51,003 nucleotides of DNA from an uncultured Pelagibacteraceae bacterium (GTDB lineage Bacteria; Pseudomonadota; Alphaproteobacteria; Pelagibacterales; Pelagibacteraceae). The position numbers and the translations under genes were made by a program. The notes beneath the pieces are model-generated. The model worked only from the letters and a program-made list of their open reading frames with translations, was not told where the DNA came from and did not search any database. Location: positions 1-51,003 of the forward strand of contig CABXRL010000003.1 in the NCBI GenBank assembly GCA_902514605.1. The letters run 5' to 3'. Numbering within the stretch: the stretch's first letter is position 1; each line of letters begins with the position of its first letter. Positions 1-8,154 of this stretch are shown one piece after another.

Positions 1-2
1 GT

Positions 3-98
3 GCTACAAAAGACACAAGAATCGCAATGGCAAATTTAGCCATAGATAATATTGATGAATTTTTTAAAACAGGAAACTGTAAAAATAAAGTTAATTAA
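3..98 (+). CDS. D-2-hydroxyacid dehydrogenase, C-terminal fragment (5' truncated by window edge)
   Basis: Only the last 31 codons are in the window, read in frame 3 and ending with TAA at 96-98. The peptide begins ATKDTRIAMANLAIDNI. This resembles the C-terminal helix of NAD(P)-dependent D-isomer-specific 2-hydroxyacid dehydrogenases (glyoxylate/hydroxypyruvate reductase, 2-ketogluconate reductase type), where a conserved 'SAT.ETR..M...A.DN' stretch precedes the stop. That is family knowledge; the catalytic residues lie outside the window, so substrate cannot be assigned. It reads in the same direction as the TRAP transporter 121 bases downstream, which would fit a 2-oxo/2-hydroxy acid uptake and reduction locus, but this is inference. 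Confidence 0.6.
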   Translation, partial: ATKDTRIAMANLAIDNIDEFFKTGNCKNKVN

Positions 99-203
99 TT
101 CTACCTAGGATTGTATAAAATTCAACTTCTGCGGCATCTATCCCTTTTTTTTAAAAGACTCTAATCTTTTTCTGTGTTTAAATTATTCAGTTAATTAACT
201 ATT

Positions 204-210
204 AGAGGAG
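204..210 (+). promoter_or_regulatory. Strong Shine-Dalgarno site of the TRAP binding-protein gene
   Basis: AGAGGAG lies nine bases before the ATG at 220. Most genes in this window lack such a good purine-rich match and many are coupled by overlap. The strong site fits high expression of a periplasmic binding protein and supports the chosen start. The 121-base gap before the gene holds a TATAAA box at 114-119 but no convincing -35 box, so a promoter is not called. Confidence 0.6.
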
Positions 211-219
211 AAATAAATA

Positions 220-1377
220 ATGACGAAAGAAAATAAATCATTGAGGATTAAAACATCTTCAAGACGTAAGTTCTTTAAGACTGCAGCGAAAGCAGGTGCC
301 GTTGCTGCCGCTACAGTTGCAATGCCTAACATTGCAAGATCTGATGGTCATGTAACATTAAAGATGCAGGCAGCTTGGCCTTCAGGCGCAAACATCTTTT
401 TTGAAATGGCTGGAGATTATTGCAACATGGTTAAAGAAATGTCTGGAGGTTCGCTTAAGATCGATCTTCAACCAGTTGGTGCAGTTGTAAAAACTTCAGA
501 AATAGGAGCTGCTGTTAGTGATGGTAACCTAGATATGGGTCACTGGGTAACAGCTTACTGGTATGGTAAAAATCCAGCTGCTTCACTTTTTGGAACTGGT
601 CCTTCATATGGAATGTCATCTCAAGAAGTAATGGGATGGATGGAGTATGGTGGAGGAAGAAAATTATATGACGAAACTCTTGCGAAAGTAGGATTTGATT
701 ATATTGGTTTTTTCCATATGCCTATGCCAGCACAGCCTTTTGGTTGGTTCAAAAAGAATGTAACAAAAGTATCTGATGTAAAAGGTATGAAGTACAGAAC
801 AGTTGGTCTAGCCACTAACGTTTTAACTGCAATGGGAATGGTCGTAAGACAATTACCAGGCGGTGAAATTCAACCAGCAATGAAAACTGGTTTGATTGAT
901 GCTGCGGAATTTAACAACCCAACATCAGACTCACAGTTTGGAATGCAGGATGTATCTAAACACTATCACTTAGGTAGTTTCCACCAGTCTCAAGAAATGT
1001 TTGAGATACCGGTGAACAAGAAAAGATACAACAGCCTTTCACCTGCTCATCAAGCTATCTTGAAGAATGCTGCTTATGCTGCAAACTCGGATAACTATTT
1101 TAAAGCTTTGGTGAGATATTCAGCTGACTTAGCTAAGTTAATGAATACACACAAGGTTAATGTATACCAAACTTCCGATGCTATTTTAGCTGAACAGTTA
1201 AAAGGTTGGGATAAAATTGTTGCAGAATTTTCTGGTAAAGATCCTTTCTTTAAGAAAATTATTGCATCTCAAAAAGCATACGCTAAGAGAACAATGAAGT
1301 ATCTGTTGATGAATCAACCGAACTACAAATTAGCTTATGAAAATGAGTTTGGTCCAATCGGAAAAGTTAAAATTTAA
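220..1377 (+). CDS. dctP: TRAP transporter periplasmic substrate-binding protein (DctP family, TakP-like)
   Basis: Captures a carboxylate in the periplasm and delivers it to the TRAP membrane subunits encoded just downstream. The 385-residue product begins with a twin-arginine signal: SRRKFFK at about residues 14-20, then an Ala-rich hydrophobic stretch and a likely cleavage near residue 40 (IARSDG). The mature part has the DctP fold signatures, including the GGGRKLYDE region (about 146-154), a GWFKK segment and LPGGEIQPAMKTGLIDAAE (about 216-234), where the family Arg/acidic residues contact substrate carboxylates. Overall pattern and length match the alpha-keto-acid binder TakP and related 2-oxo/hydroxy acid binders more than C4-dicarboxylate DctP, but the ligand cannot be fixed by reading. 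A terminator separates it from dctQ, probably making the binding protein more abundant than the permease. Confidence 0.9.
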   Translation: MTKENKSLRIKTSSRRKFFKTAAKAGAVAAATVAMPNIARSDGHVTLKMQAAWPSGANIFFEMAGDYCNMVKEMSGGSLKIDLQPVGAVVKTSEIGAAVSDGNLDMGHWVTAYWYGKNPAASLFGTGPSYGMSSQEVMGWMEYGGGRKLYDETLAKVGFDYIGFFHMPMPAQPFGWFKKNVTKVSDVKGMKYRTVGLATNVLTAMGMVVRQLPGGEIQPAMKTGLIDAAEFNNPTSDSQFGMQDVSKHYHLGSFHQSQEMFEIPVNKKRYNSLSPAHQAILKNAAYAANSDNYFKALVRYSADLAKLMNTHKVNVYQTSDAILAEQLKGWDKIVAEFSGKDPFFKKIIASQKAYAKRTMKYLLMNQPNYKLAYENEFGPIGKVKI

Positions 1378-1400
1378 TTAACTTTAAAAGATTTAAATTA

Positions 1401-1429
1401 AAGGGGGTTTAAAAACCCCCTTTTTTTTT
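1401..1429 (+). terminator. Intrinsic terminator/attenuator between dctP and dctQ
   Basis: GGGGGTTT (1403-1410) faces AAACCCCC (1413-1420), and nine T residues follow at 1421-1429. With the flanking A/T pairs this is a classical GC-rich hairpin plus U-tract, and the most GC-rich short element in this part of the window. It sits 24 bases after the dctP stop and 27 bases before dctQ. It probably ends most transcripts after the binding-protein gene and lets some read through. Confidence 0.88.
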
Positions 1430-1455
1430 ACCTAAATTTATTATACCTTTAAATT

Positions 1456-2031
1456 ATGATGACTTCTTACATTAAATTTGCAGACACTCTTAGCACATCT
1501 ATGGGCAAAGCCTTTGCTTGGTGTATTGTGATTTTAATGGGAGGAACAGTTTATGAAGTAGTAATGGCTTATGTATTTAATAAGCCAACATTATGGAATT
1601 TTGATTTTAGTATGCAGATGTACGGGGCTATATTAATGATGTCTGGTGCTTACTGCCTAGCAACAGAAGCTCACGTCAGGGGAGATGTAATTTATAGATT
1701 ATTTAGCCAAAAAACACAGGCATGGATTGATTTAGTGCTTTACTTTATTTTTTTCTTTCCAGGAGTTATAGCTTTAGCTTTTTATGGTTACGAGTATGCC
1801 GCCCAAGCTTGGAAAATAAAAGAAACTAGTTGGAGTAGTCCTGCCCAAATTCAAATTTATATGGTTAAATCAATGATACCAGCTGCAGGAATTATGCTAA
1901 TCATCCAAGGAATAGGAGAAGTGTTTAGATCGATAATTTGTATACAAACAGGACACTGGCCTGCAAGGATGGTTGTAGCTGAAGAAACTGAAAAAATATT
2001 AATGAGAACTTCTCAAGAGGAAAAAAATTAA
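1456..2031 (+). CDS. dctQ: TRAP transporter small permease (DctQ family)
   Basis: Small integral membrane subunit of the TRAP transporter, which pairs with DctM and docks the binding protein. The 191-residue product is hydrophobic with about four membrane spans (around residues 15-38, 50-70, 92-112 and 132-155) and short charged ends, the usual DctQ layout and length. The central region with conserved E-A-H-V-R-G-D (residues 72-78) is typical of the family. The TAA stop abuts the dctM ATG with no spacer, so translation is probably coupled. Two ATG codons open the frame; the first is used here. It lies downstream of a terminator after dctP, so its mRNA level is likely lower than that of the binding protein. 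Confidence 0.9.
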   Translation: MMTSYIKFADTLSTSMGKAFAWCIVILMGGTVYEVVMAYVFNKPTLWNFDFSMQMYGAILMMSGAYCLATEAHVRGDVIYRLFSQKTQAWIDLVLYFIFFFPGVIALAFYGYEYAAQAWKIKETSWSSPAQIQIYMVKSMIPAAGIMLIIQGIGEVFRSIICIQTGHWPARMVVAEETEKILMRTSQEEKN

Positions 2032-3393
2032 ATGTTATTTGGTCTAACAAATCCTGAAGTAGCTATTTTAATGATGGGTGTTTTCCTTTTTTCTGTTTTA
2101 TTAGGATTTCCAATAGCTTTCACTTTGATGGCAATGGGAATAGGTTTTGGTTATTATGCTTATTATGATCCAGTTTTAATGGATCACATTTTTGATAATA
2201 GGATATTTTCTCTATTTGTTAAAAATACTTATACCGTAATGGATAACAATGTACTCACCGCAGTACCACTTTTTTTATTTATGGGATATTTAGTGGAAAG
2301 AGCAGGAATTGTTGCAAAATTGTTTTTTGCGATAAGATTAGCCGCACATAGATTGCCAGCATCAATGGCTGTAGCAGCTCTTATTACATGTACCTTATTT
2401 TCAACAGCTACAGGAATTATTGGAGCAGTAGTAACTTTGATGGGACTATTGGCTTGGCCAGCGATGGTTAAAGCAGGATATGACAAAAAATTTGCATCTG
2501 GAATAATTTGCAGTGGTGGTTGTTTAGGAATTTTAATTCCGCCAAGTATTATGTTGATTGTTTATTCTGTAATTGCACAATTGTCTCCTTTAAGACTATT
2601 TGCTGCAGCAATTTTTCCAGGATTAATGTTAGCTGGTTTGTATATTGCTTATGCAGTTACAAGGGCATGGCTTAATCCTTCAATTGCCCCAAGACCAGCA
2701 GCTGAAGATATCCCACCTAGAGCAGAGATTTTAAAAGAGGTGTTGGTTTCTTTTGTACCTTTATTTGGTCTGATAATGCTTGTCCTTGGAACAATTTTAG
2801 CGGGAATAGCTACACCAGCTGAAGCTGCAGCAGCAGGAGCTTTTGGCGCTTTAATTTTATCATGGTTTTATAAAACTCTTAAATGGCAAAATTTTAAGGA
2901 GTCTGTTTTTCTTACAGCAAAAACCACTGCAATGATTATGTGGTTATTTATTGGATCGTGGACTTTTTCTTCAGTTTTTTCTTATTTAGGAGGACATGAA
3001 GTATTTGAACATTTCTTTACATCAATAAATATAACGACTTGGCAATTCTTAATTATAACCCAAATTATAATTTTTCTTTTAGGATGGCCTTTAGAATGGA
3101 CAGAAATTCTAATTATATTTGTACCAATATTTTTACCATTGCTAGAAATATTCAATGTTAATCCATATTTTTTTGCAATGCTAATTGCATTAAATTTACA
3201 AACTTCATTTTTAACCCCCCCAATGGCTATGTCAGCTTATTATTTAAAGGGAGTTCAAAAAACTAATGTTGAATTATTAGAAATATTTAAAGGAATCATG
3301 CCATTTTTGGGTATAGTTATATTTGGAATGTTTTTGATGTACATGTTCCCTGGAATTGCTTTATGGCTGCCAGATGTATTGTTTGCAGACTAA
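2032..3393 (+). CDS. dctM: TRAP transporter large permease (DctM family)
   Basis: Main transport subunit, which uses a cation gradient to import the acid captured by DctP. The 453-residue protein is almost entirely hydrophobic with about a dozen spans. It carries DctM hallmarks: VPLFLFMGYLVERAGI near residues 78-93, GIIGAVVTLMGLLAWPAM around 129-146, a re-entrant region GCLGILIPPSIMLIVYS around 162-178, and ATPAEAAAAGAFGALI around 261-276. It starts directly after the dctQ stop. An amidase gene follows only five bases later, so the permease and the amidase are probably in one transcript. Family assignment is secure; substrate is not readable. Confidence 0.93.
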   Translation: MLFGLTNPEVAILMMGVFLFSVLLGFPIAFTLMAMGIGFGYYAYYDPVLMDHIFDNRIFSLFVKNTYTVMDNNVLTAVPLFLFMGYLVERAGIVAKLFFAIRLAAHRLPASMAVAALITCTLFSTATGIIGAVVTLMGLLAWPAMVKAGYDKKFASGIICSGGCLGILIPPSIMLIVYSVIAQLSPLRLFAAAIFPGLMLAGLYIAYAVTRAWLNPSIAPRPAAEDIPPRAEILKEVLVSFVPLFGLIMLVLGTILAGIATPAEAAAAGAFGALILSWFYKTLKWQNFKESVFLTAKTTAMIMWLFIGSWTFSSVFSYLGGHEVFEHFFTSINITTWQFLIITQIIIFLLGWPLEWTEILIIFVPIFLPLLEIFNVNPYFFAMLIALNLQTSFLTPPMAMSAYYLKGVQKTNVELLEIFKGIMPFLGIVIFGMFLMYMFPGIALWLPDVLFAD

Positions 3394-3398
3394 AATAA

Positions 3399-4724
3399 AT
3401 GATTGATATATTTTCGTTAAGAGTTGAAGAGCTGGCCTCAAAAATTAAAGAGGGTCACATAAGCTCAATTGAAATTTGCAAAAAATATATCGAAAGAATA
3501 AGTAAATTTGAAAAAGATATTAAGGCATGGGCTCATTTTGATAAAAAAGTTTTATTAGAGAAAGCTGCTGAGGCAGATGAACATAGGAAATCAGGAAAGC
3601 CAGTGGGTCCATTACATGGAATTCCAATAGCTGTAAAAGACATTATTGGAACCTTAGATATGCCAACCGAATGTGGAACCTCAATAAGAAAGGGCAAATC
3701 TTATTCTCAAAATGCAGAGATAGTTGAACTCCTGCATTCTGCTGGTGGTATTGTTATGGGTAAAACAGCTACATCAGAATTGGCATACTTAGGACCACCA
3801 AAAACAACTAATCCCCACGATTATTCGCGTACACCAGGTGGTTCTTCAAGCGGGTCAGCTGCTTCAGTCGCCTCTCTTATGGCACCACTTTCAATCGGAT
3901 CACAAACAGGTGGATCAGTCATTAGACCAGCTTCCTACTGTGGTGTTGTTGGGTATAAACCATCTTATGGTCTTATTTCAAGAAATGGTGTTTTACAAAC
4001 TTCGTACATACTAGATCATATTGGCCTATTTGGCAAAACAGTTGAAGATGTTGCCTTACTAGCCAAAGTTTTAATTAAAAAAGATCACCATGATCAAGCG
4101 ACCGTATATTATTCAGCTGAAAATATTTTAGAGGAAACAAAAAAAGGTCCAGCATATGACCCAAAGTTCATTTTTTATAAATCAGATTACTGGAAGATAA
4201 TTGATAAAAAATCCAGAGAGTCTTTTGAATATTTTATCAAATCGTTTAAAAATATTGAGGTATTCGATACACCATCATATTTTAAAGATATTCATAAATA
4301 TCATCAAATCATTCATGAAACAGATTTAGCTAACAATTTTGCAATGTATTATAAAAAATACAAAAAAAAATTATCAAAATATATGCAAACTGCTATAGCT
4401 AAAGGCAATAATTATTCAGCAAAAGAATACGCCGAGGCAATTGATTTTAGAAAAAGGAGCTATGAGTCTTACCAAGAAGTTTTTGAAGATTACCACGGCA
4501 TATTATCACCTGCTAGCCCTGGTGTTGCACCTAGGGGCTTAAAAAGCACTGGAACAGCTGAATTCAATAAAGTGTGGTCTTATCTCGGAACACCTTGTAT
4601 TTCTCTTCCATTGCTAGAGGGTGAAAACAATTTACCATTAGGAGTTCAGCTTGTAGGAGACCGCTATGATGATCATAGATTTTTAGGGGTTGCTAATTGG
4701 TTGGAAAAGGAATGTAATAATTAA
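3399..4724 (+). CDS. Amidase-signature family hydrolase
   Basis: Predicted cytoplasmic amide or carbamoyl hydrolase of the amidase-signature family. The 441-residue protein has the Ser-cisSer-Lys triad: Lys about 80 in GIPIAVKD, the first Ser of the GGSSSGSAA stretch (about 149) and the nucleophile Ser about 173 in GSQTGGSVIRPAS. The C-terminus GVQLVGDRYDDHRFLGVA is also usual. It is shorter than GatA (about 480 residues) and sits outside any gatCAB context. It is therefore more likely catabolic (small amides, allophanate- or indoleacetamide-like compounds) than a tRNA amidotransferase subunit. Five bases separate it from dctM, which suggests that its substrate or product enters through that TRAP system; this is inference. 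Confidence 0.85.
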   Translation: MIDIFSLRVEELASKIKEGHISSIEICKKYIERISKFEKDIKAWAHFDKKVLLEKAAEADEHRKSGKPVGPLHGIPIAVKDIIGTLDMPTECGTSIRKGKSYSQNAEIVELLHSAGGIVMGKTATSELAYLGPPKTTNPHDYSRTPGGSSSGSAASVASLMAPLSIGSQTGGSVIRPASYCGVVGYKPSYGLISRNGVLQTSYILDHIGLFGKTVEDVALLAKVLIKKDHHDQATVYYSAENILEETKKGPAYDPKFIFYKSDYWKIIDKKSRESFEYFIKSFKNIEVFDTPSYFKDIHKYHQIIHETDLANNFAMYYKKYKKKLSKYMQTAIAKGNNYSAKEYAEAIDFRKRSYESYQEVFEDYHGILSPASPGVAPRGLKSTGTAEFNKVWSYLGTPCISLPLLEGENNLPLGVQLVGDRYDDHRFLGVANWLEKECNN

Positions 4725-4725
4725 A

Positions 4726-4902
4726 ATGCAAAAGTTTACAACATTATTAGGCTCTTTACTTGCTATAGCTTTTTTAGTAGGCCTTGCTTTTACATTAACC
4801 AGATCATCTATGATAGGTTTTTTTGATGTGCTTCCTGTTTATATTTTAATGGGAATAGCAATTTTTATGATGATCTATGAAGCTTTTTTTGACAAGAAAT
4901 AA
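4726..4902 (+). CDS. Small two-helix membrane protein, unknown function
   Basis: A 58-residue protein starting at the ATG one base after the amidase stop. A longer reading from TTG at 4690 would overlap the amidase by 35 bases and is less likely. It contains two hydrophobic spans (about residues 5-24 and 33-51) joined by a short loop with Arg, and ends in a charged tail EAFFDKK. I do not recognise a family. Position suggests translation coupled to the amidase gene and perhaps a link with the TRAP locus, but nothing in the sequence shows a role. Confidence 0.65.
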   Translation: MQKFTTLLGSLLAIAFLVGLAFTLTRSSMIGFFDVLPVYILMGIAIFMMIYEAFFDKK

Positions 4903-4923
4903 GTATTCATAAATTTTGAAAAA

Positions 4924-5829
4924 TTGAGCACAAAAACAAAAAATTTTTTAGCGTTTTCACTTTTGTTTATTCAGCCGATTTTTATGGCATCAAATTTGGT
5001 AGTTGCAAGAGGTGGAGTTGAATATGTTCCACCGATTTCTCTAGCATTTTGGAGATGGACGTTGGTTTTTTTTATTCTTTTGCCATTTACTTACATATCT
5101 TTAAAAAAAAATTTTAGAGTTATAAAGAAAGAACTTAAAAAGCTATTTTTTTTAGGAGCTATGGGTTGTGGAGTATGTGGGGCCTTCCCCTTTTTGGCAG
5201 GACAGACTACAACAGTCACCAATATGGGAATTATATACACCTCCTCGCCAATATTTATAATTTTAATTTCAAGTATTTTTTTTTATGAAAAAATTGATCT
5301 TACAAAGATTGTTGGTCTCATAGCTTGTTTAGCTGGTGTCTTTGCTATCATCATAAAAGGTGATTTTAATTTGTTGATAAATCTAAATTTTACAATTGGT
5401 GATTTATGGATGTTGGCTGCTGCTATTGGATGGGCTCTATATTCTGTTTATTTGTTTTATTGGAAAACAAATCTTGAAATTTTTCAAAGGTTTACTTTGG
5501 TTGCTTTTTTTGGAGCTCTTAGTTTACTGCCTTTTTATATTGGAGAGGAAATTTTTTTTGTAAGAACTGTATTTAGTAATCAATTTTTTTTGTGGGTTTT
5601 TTTTGCGGCTATCTCCCCTGGAATTATTGCTTTTACTCTTTATACAATCACACAAAAAAAGCTTGGTGCCTCTTTAACTGGATTTACATTGTATATTTTC
5701 ACAATTTATGGCGCAATTTATGGTTATTTTTTATTCGATGAAAAACTTGAAATTTATCATTTGATTGGAACTGTTTTAGTATTTATTGGCGTATATTTAG
5801 CAAAGAAAAAAAATGTTAAAAAAATTTAG
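4924..5829 (+). CDS. EamA/DMT-family inner-membrane transporter
   Basis: Ten-span drug/metabolite transporter superfamily protein, 301 residues, probably an exporter of an amino acid or other small metabolite. Two EamA repeats are visible: residues about 8-140, beginning with the ASNLVVARG motif in span 1, and about 150-293, each ending in a G-x-x-L/A-x-x-x-G-V span. The start is taken as TTG at 4924 because the first ATG (4984) would cut off the first membrane helix. The 3' end overlaps the next gene by 17 bases in another frame. Substrate cannot be predicted from sequence alone. Confidence 0.85.
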   Translation: MSTKTKNFLAFSLLFIQPIFMASNLVVARGGVEYVPPISLAFWRWTLVFFILLPFTYISLKKNFRVIKKELKKLFFLGAMGCGVCGAFPFLAGQTTTVTNMGIIYTSSPIFIILISSIFFYEKIDLTKIVGLIACLAGVFAIIIKGDFNLLINLNFTIGDLWMLAAAIGWALYSVYLFYWKTNLEIFQRFTLVAFFGALSLLPFYIGEEIFFVRTVFSNQFFLWVFFAAISPGIIAFTLYTITQKKLGASLTGFTLYIFTIYGAIYGYFLFDEKLEIYHLIGTVLVFIGVYLAKKKNVKKI

Positions 5830-6631
5830 GAAAAATTTGTTGCAATTTATTTTAATTATTTCTTTTATTTATTTTTTGGTTTTAGTATTTTTATATTTTT
5901 ATCAAAGAAACCTGCTCTACCATCCTAATGTTAATAGTTATTCAGGAGATAAAATTTTAGTAGATATAAAAAAGGTTAAAATACTAACATCCGATAATAT
6001 TGAATTAATTGGATGGTTTCATGAAAAAAATCTTAAGGATTTTAAAACATTAATTTACTTTCATGGAAATGCAGGATCTTTAGAAAACAGAATTCATAAA
6101 CTTAATCATTTTGAAGGAATGAATATTAATTTCTTGATAATAGCTTGGAGAGGTTTTAGTGGAAACAAAGGTACTCCATCTGAACAAGGGCTTTATGAAG
6201 ATGGCAAAAGTGCAATTAATTGGTTAATAAAAAAAGGAGTAGAAGAGGAAAATCTTGTTGTATATGGAGAGTCTTTAGGAACAGGTGTGGCTACCCAACT
6301 AGCTCAAAATAATAACTTTGCAGGAATAATTTTAGAAACTCCATTCACATCAATGGTTCATGCTGCAAAAATATTTTATCCCTATGTCCCAGTTAATCTG
6401 ATACTTAAAGACAAGTTTGAAAACTATAAAAAGATTAAAAATATCAATTCACCTATTTTAGTAATGCATGGTGAAGCTGACCAAATAGTTCCATTTTCAA
6501 TGGGTAAAAAAATTTATGAAATAGCAAATGAACCTAAATATTCTTACTTTACTAAATATGACAATCATATGATGGAATATGATGAAAAGTTGGTTTTAGC
6601 TCTCAAATCATTTATTAAAAGTTTAAATTAA
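5813..6631 (+). CDS. Membrane-anchored alpha/beta hydrolase (BEM46/ABHD13-like)
   Basis: Serine hydrolase of 272 residues with one N-terminal membrane span (about residues 10-30), so likely anchored with its catalytic domain on one face of the inner membrane. The alpha/beta-hydrolase features are in order: oxyanion loop YFHGNAGS (82-89), nucleophile elbow GESLGTG with Ser154, acid Asp223 in HGEADQIVPF, and His252 in DNHMMEY. This is the pattern of the BEM46/ABHD13/YfhR group, whose physiological substrates are poorly known. It overlaps the EamA transporter gene by 17 bases and is probably cotranscribed with it. Confidence 0.85.
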   Translation: MLKKFRKNLLQFILIISFIYFLVLVFLYFYQRNLLYHPNVNSYSGDKILVDIKKVKILTSDNIELIGWFHEKNLKDFKTLIYFHGNAGSLENRIHKLNHFEGMNINFLIIAWRGFSGNKGTPSEQGLYEDGKSAINWLIKKGVEEENLVVYGESLGTGVATQLAQNNNFAGIILETPFTSMVHAAKIFYPYVPVNLILKDKFENYKKIKNINSPILVMHGEADQIVPFSMGKKIYEIANEPKYSYFTKYDNHMMEYDEKLVLALKSFIKSLN

Positions 6632-6680
6632 GACACATTCCAACCAAATAAAATTCATTATTGTTCGTTAATTTTTTAAC

Positions 6681-7244
6681 ATGAGTAAAATTTTTTTATT
6701 AATCATCTTTATTTTTTCTCTAAATAAAATTGCTGTTGCAAAAGATAATGAATTTTTAGCTGATGATCTTTTTCATATTGATCAAATGAATTCTCATAAT
6801 CAAAATTTTGCTTTATATTTTAAGGGCAGAGAAAAATCAATTTTAGCTAGAGGTGAAAAAAATAATTATATTAATGATTATCCTAAAGATCTTTATATCT
6901 ATGATTATAAAACAAAAACTTCATCACCTTTAATTTCGTATGAATGGTTTCCAGCTCAAGCCAAGTATTTTCTTGAAGAATATGATTTTCCAGTCTTTCC
7001 AGATGACTTTGCTTATTATCTTTTGAAAGACAATAAGACCTTAGTTATGATTAGTGCAGTCAAAAGTTTAAACGCTAATTTTAAATTTGATATTTCTGAG
7101 AAAAAATTGGAGCTTTATCCTACCAATGGAAAATTTGATTTTATCATCTCCTCTTTCGCAAAAAACTGTGGTCATTTTAAATTTGAAGATAATTTTAAAT
7201 GTAGTTTCTATAAACCATTAATTTCAAGCAATCTAATTAATTAG
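6681..7244 (+). CDS. Hypothetical secreted/periplasmic protein
   Basis: A 187-residue protein that I do not recognise. It starts with a Sec-type signal peptide (MSKIF, a hydrophobic core to about residue 18, likely cleavage after AVA near 20). The mature part is rich in Phe, Tyr, Lys and Asp, has no membrane span, and carries two cysteines near the end (about 163 and 170) that could form a disulfide. The gene is convergent with ftsY and overlaps its 3' end by eight bases at 7237-7244, where TTAATTAG supplies stops on both strands. Confidence 0.6.
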   Translation: MSKIFLLIIFIFSLNKIAVAKDNEFLADDLFHIDQMNSHNQNFALYFKGREKSILARGEKNNYINDYPKDLYIYDYKTKTSSPLISYEWFPAQAKYFLEEYDFPVFPDDFAYYLLKDNKTLVMISAVKSLNANFKFDISEKKLELYPTNGKFDFIISSFAKNCGHFKFEDNFKCSFYKPLISSNLIN

Positions 7245-8154
7245 GTTGTATAAAAGCTTCAGCAAATTGTTCGGCTTTAAATACTTGTAAGTCGTCTTCT
7301 TTTTCTCCCAAACCTAAAGCAATAATTGGAAGTTTATATTTCTTTGCTAATGCTAAAAGTATACCACCTTTTGCTGTTCCGTCTAATTTTGTCATGACGA
7401 TACCTGTAATTGGAATAATTTTATTAAACTCTTCCACTTGATTAATCACATTTTGACCAGAAGTTGCATCTAAAACTAAAATAACATCGTGTGGCGCATT
7501 TGGTTCTATTTTTTTTATTACATTCGCAATCTTTTTGTACTCTTCCATCAAATTTTTTTTGTTCTGAAGTCTTCCAGCTGTATCAACTAAAACTTGATTA
7601 AAATTATTAGTTAAAGCCTCTTCAATTGCCTTATATGCAACGGAGGCCGGATCAGAGCCTTGAGTCGATTTAGTAATTTGAATATCAACTTTTTCAGCCC
7701 AATTTTCTAATTGTTCAATTGCTGCAGCACGAAAAGTATCTGAAGCTGCAAAGATTACTTTGTTGCCATTAGATTTTAAAATTTTACCTATTTTACCAAT
7801 ACTAGTTGTTTTGCCAACACCATTTACTCCAGAAATTAAAGTTACATTGAGTTTTTCTTTTTTTATAAAAAATGAATTATTCTCCAGGGGCTTCATTAAA
7901 GAAATAATATATTCTTTTAAAATAAGATTTATTTCCGTCGTTAAATCTTTATTTGGATCAACCTTTTTTTTTGAAATTATTTCTTTTATTTCAGAGGCAG
8001 CTTCAATTCCAACATCTGATTGAATTAAAAATTCTTCAATCTTATTTAGATTTTCATCATCAATTTCTTTTTTTATGATTATTTCTTTTAAACCAACCGA
8101 AAATGCAGAGGCACTCTTTTGAAAACCTTTTTTAAATTTATCGAATATTCCCAT
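7237..8154 (-). CDS. ftsY: Signal recognition particle receptor FtsY
   Basis: SRP-type GTPase that receives ribosome-SRP complexes at the inner membrane. The 305-residue protein has an N domain (about 1-95), then the G domain with GVNGVGKTT (109-117), DTFRAAA, DTAGR and TKLDG (the guanine-specificity motif), and ends soon after the ALGLGEKEDDL segment of the NG domain. It lacks the long acidic A domain of the E. coli protein; only the amphipathic N-terminal stretch MGIFDKFKKGFQ remains as the probable membrane contact, as in many alphaproteobacteria. Its ATG overlaps the last base of the dapF stop (TAATG). Its partner ffh lies divergently 1 kb away. Confidence 0.96.
   Translation of the reverse strand: MGIFDKFKKGFQKSASAFSVGLKEIIIKKEIDDENLNKIEEFLIQSDVGIEAASEIKEIISKKKVDPNKDLTTEINLILKEYIISLMKPLENNSFFIKKEKLNVTLISGVNGVGKTTSIGKIGKILKSNGNKVIFAASDTFRAAAIEQLENWAEKVDIQITKSTQGSDPASVAYKAIEEALTNNFNQVLVDTAGRLQNKKNLMEEYKKIANVIKKIEPNAPHDVILVLDATSGQNVINQVEEFNKIIPITGIVMTKLDGTAKGGILLALAKKYKLPIIALGLGEKEDDLQVFKAEQFAEAFIQPN

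Noticed and set aside
99-219. Promoter for dctP
   Set aside because: TATAAA at 114-119 exists but no acceptable -35 box is at the right distance, and random matches are frequent in DNA this AT-rich.
4690-4725. TTG-start extension of the small membrane protein
   Set aside because: It overlaps the amidase end and adds a charged stretch before the first membrane helix; the ATG one base after the amidase stop is more natural.
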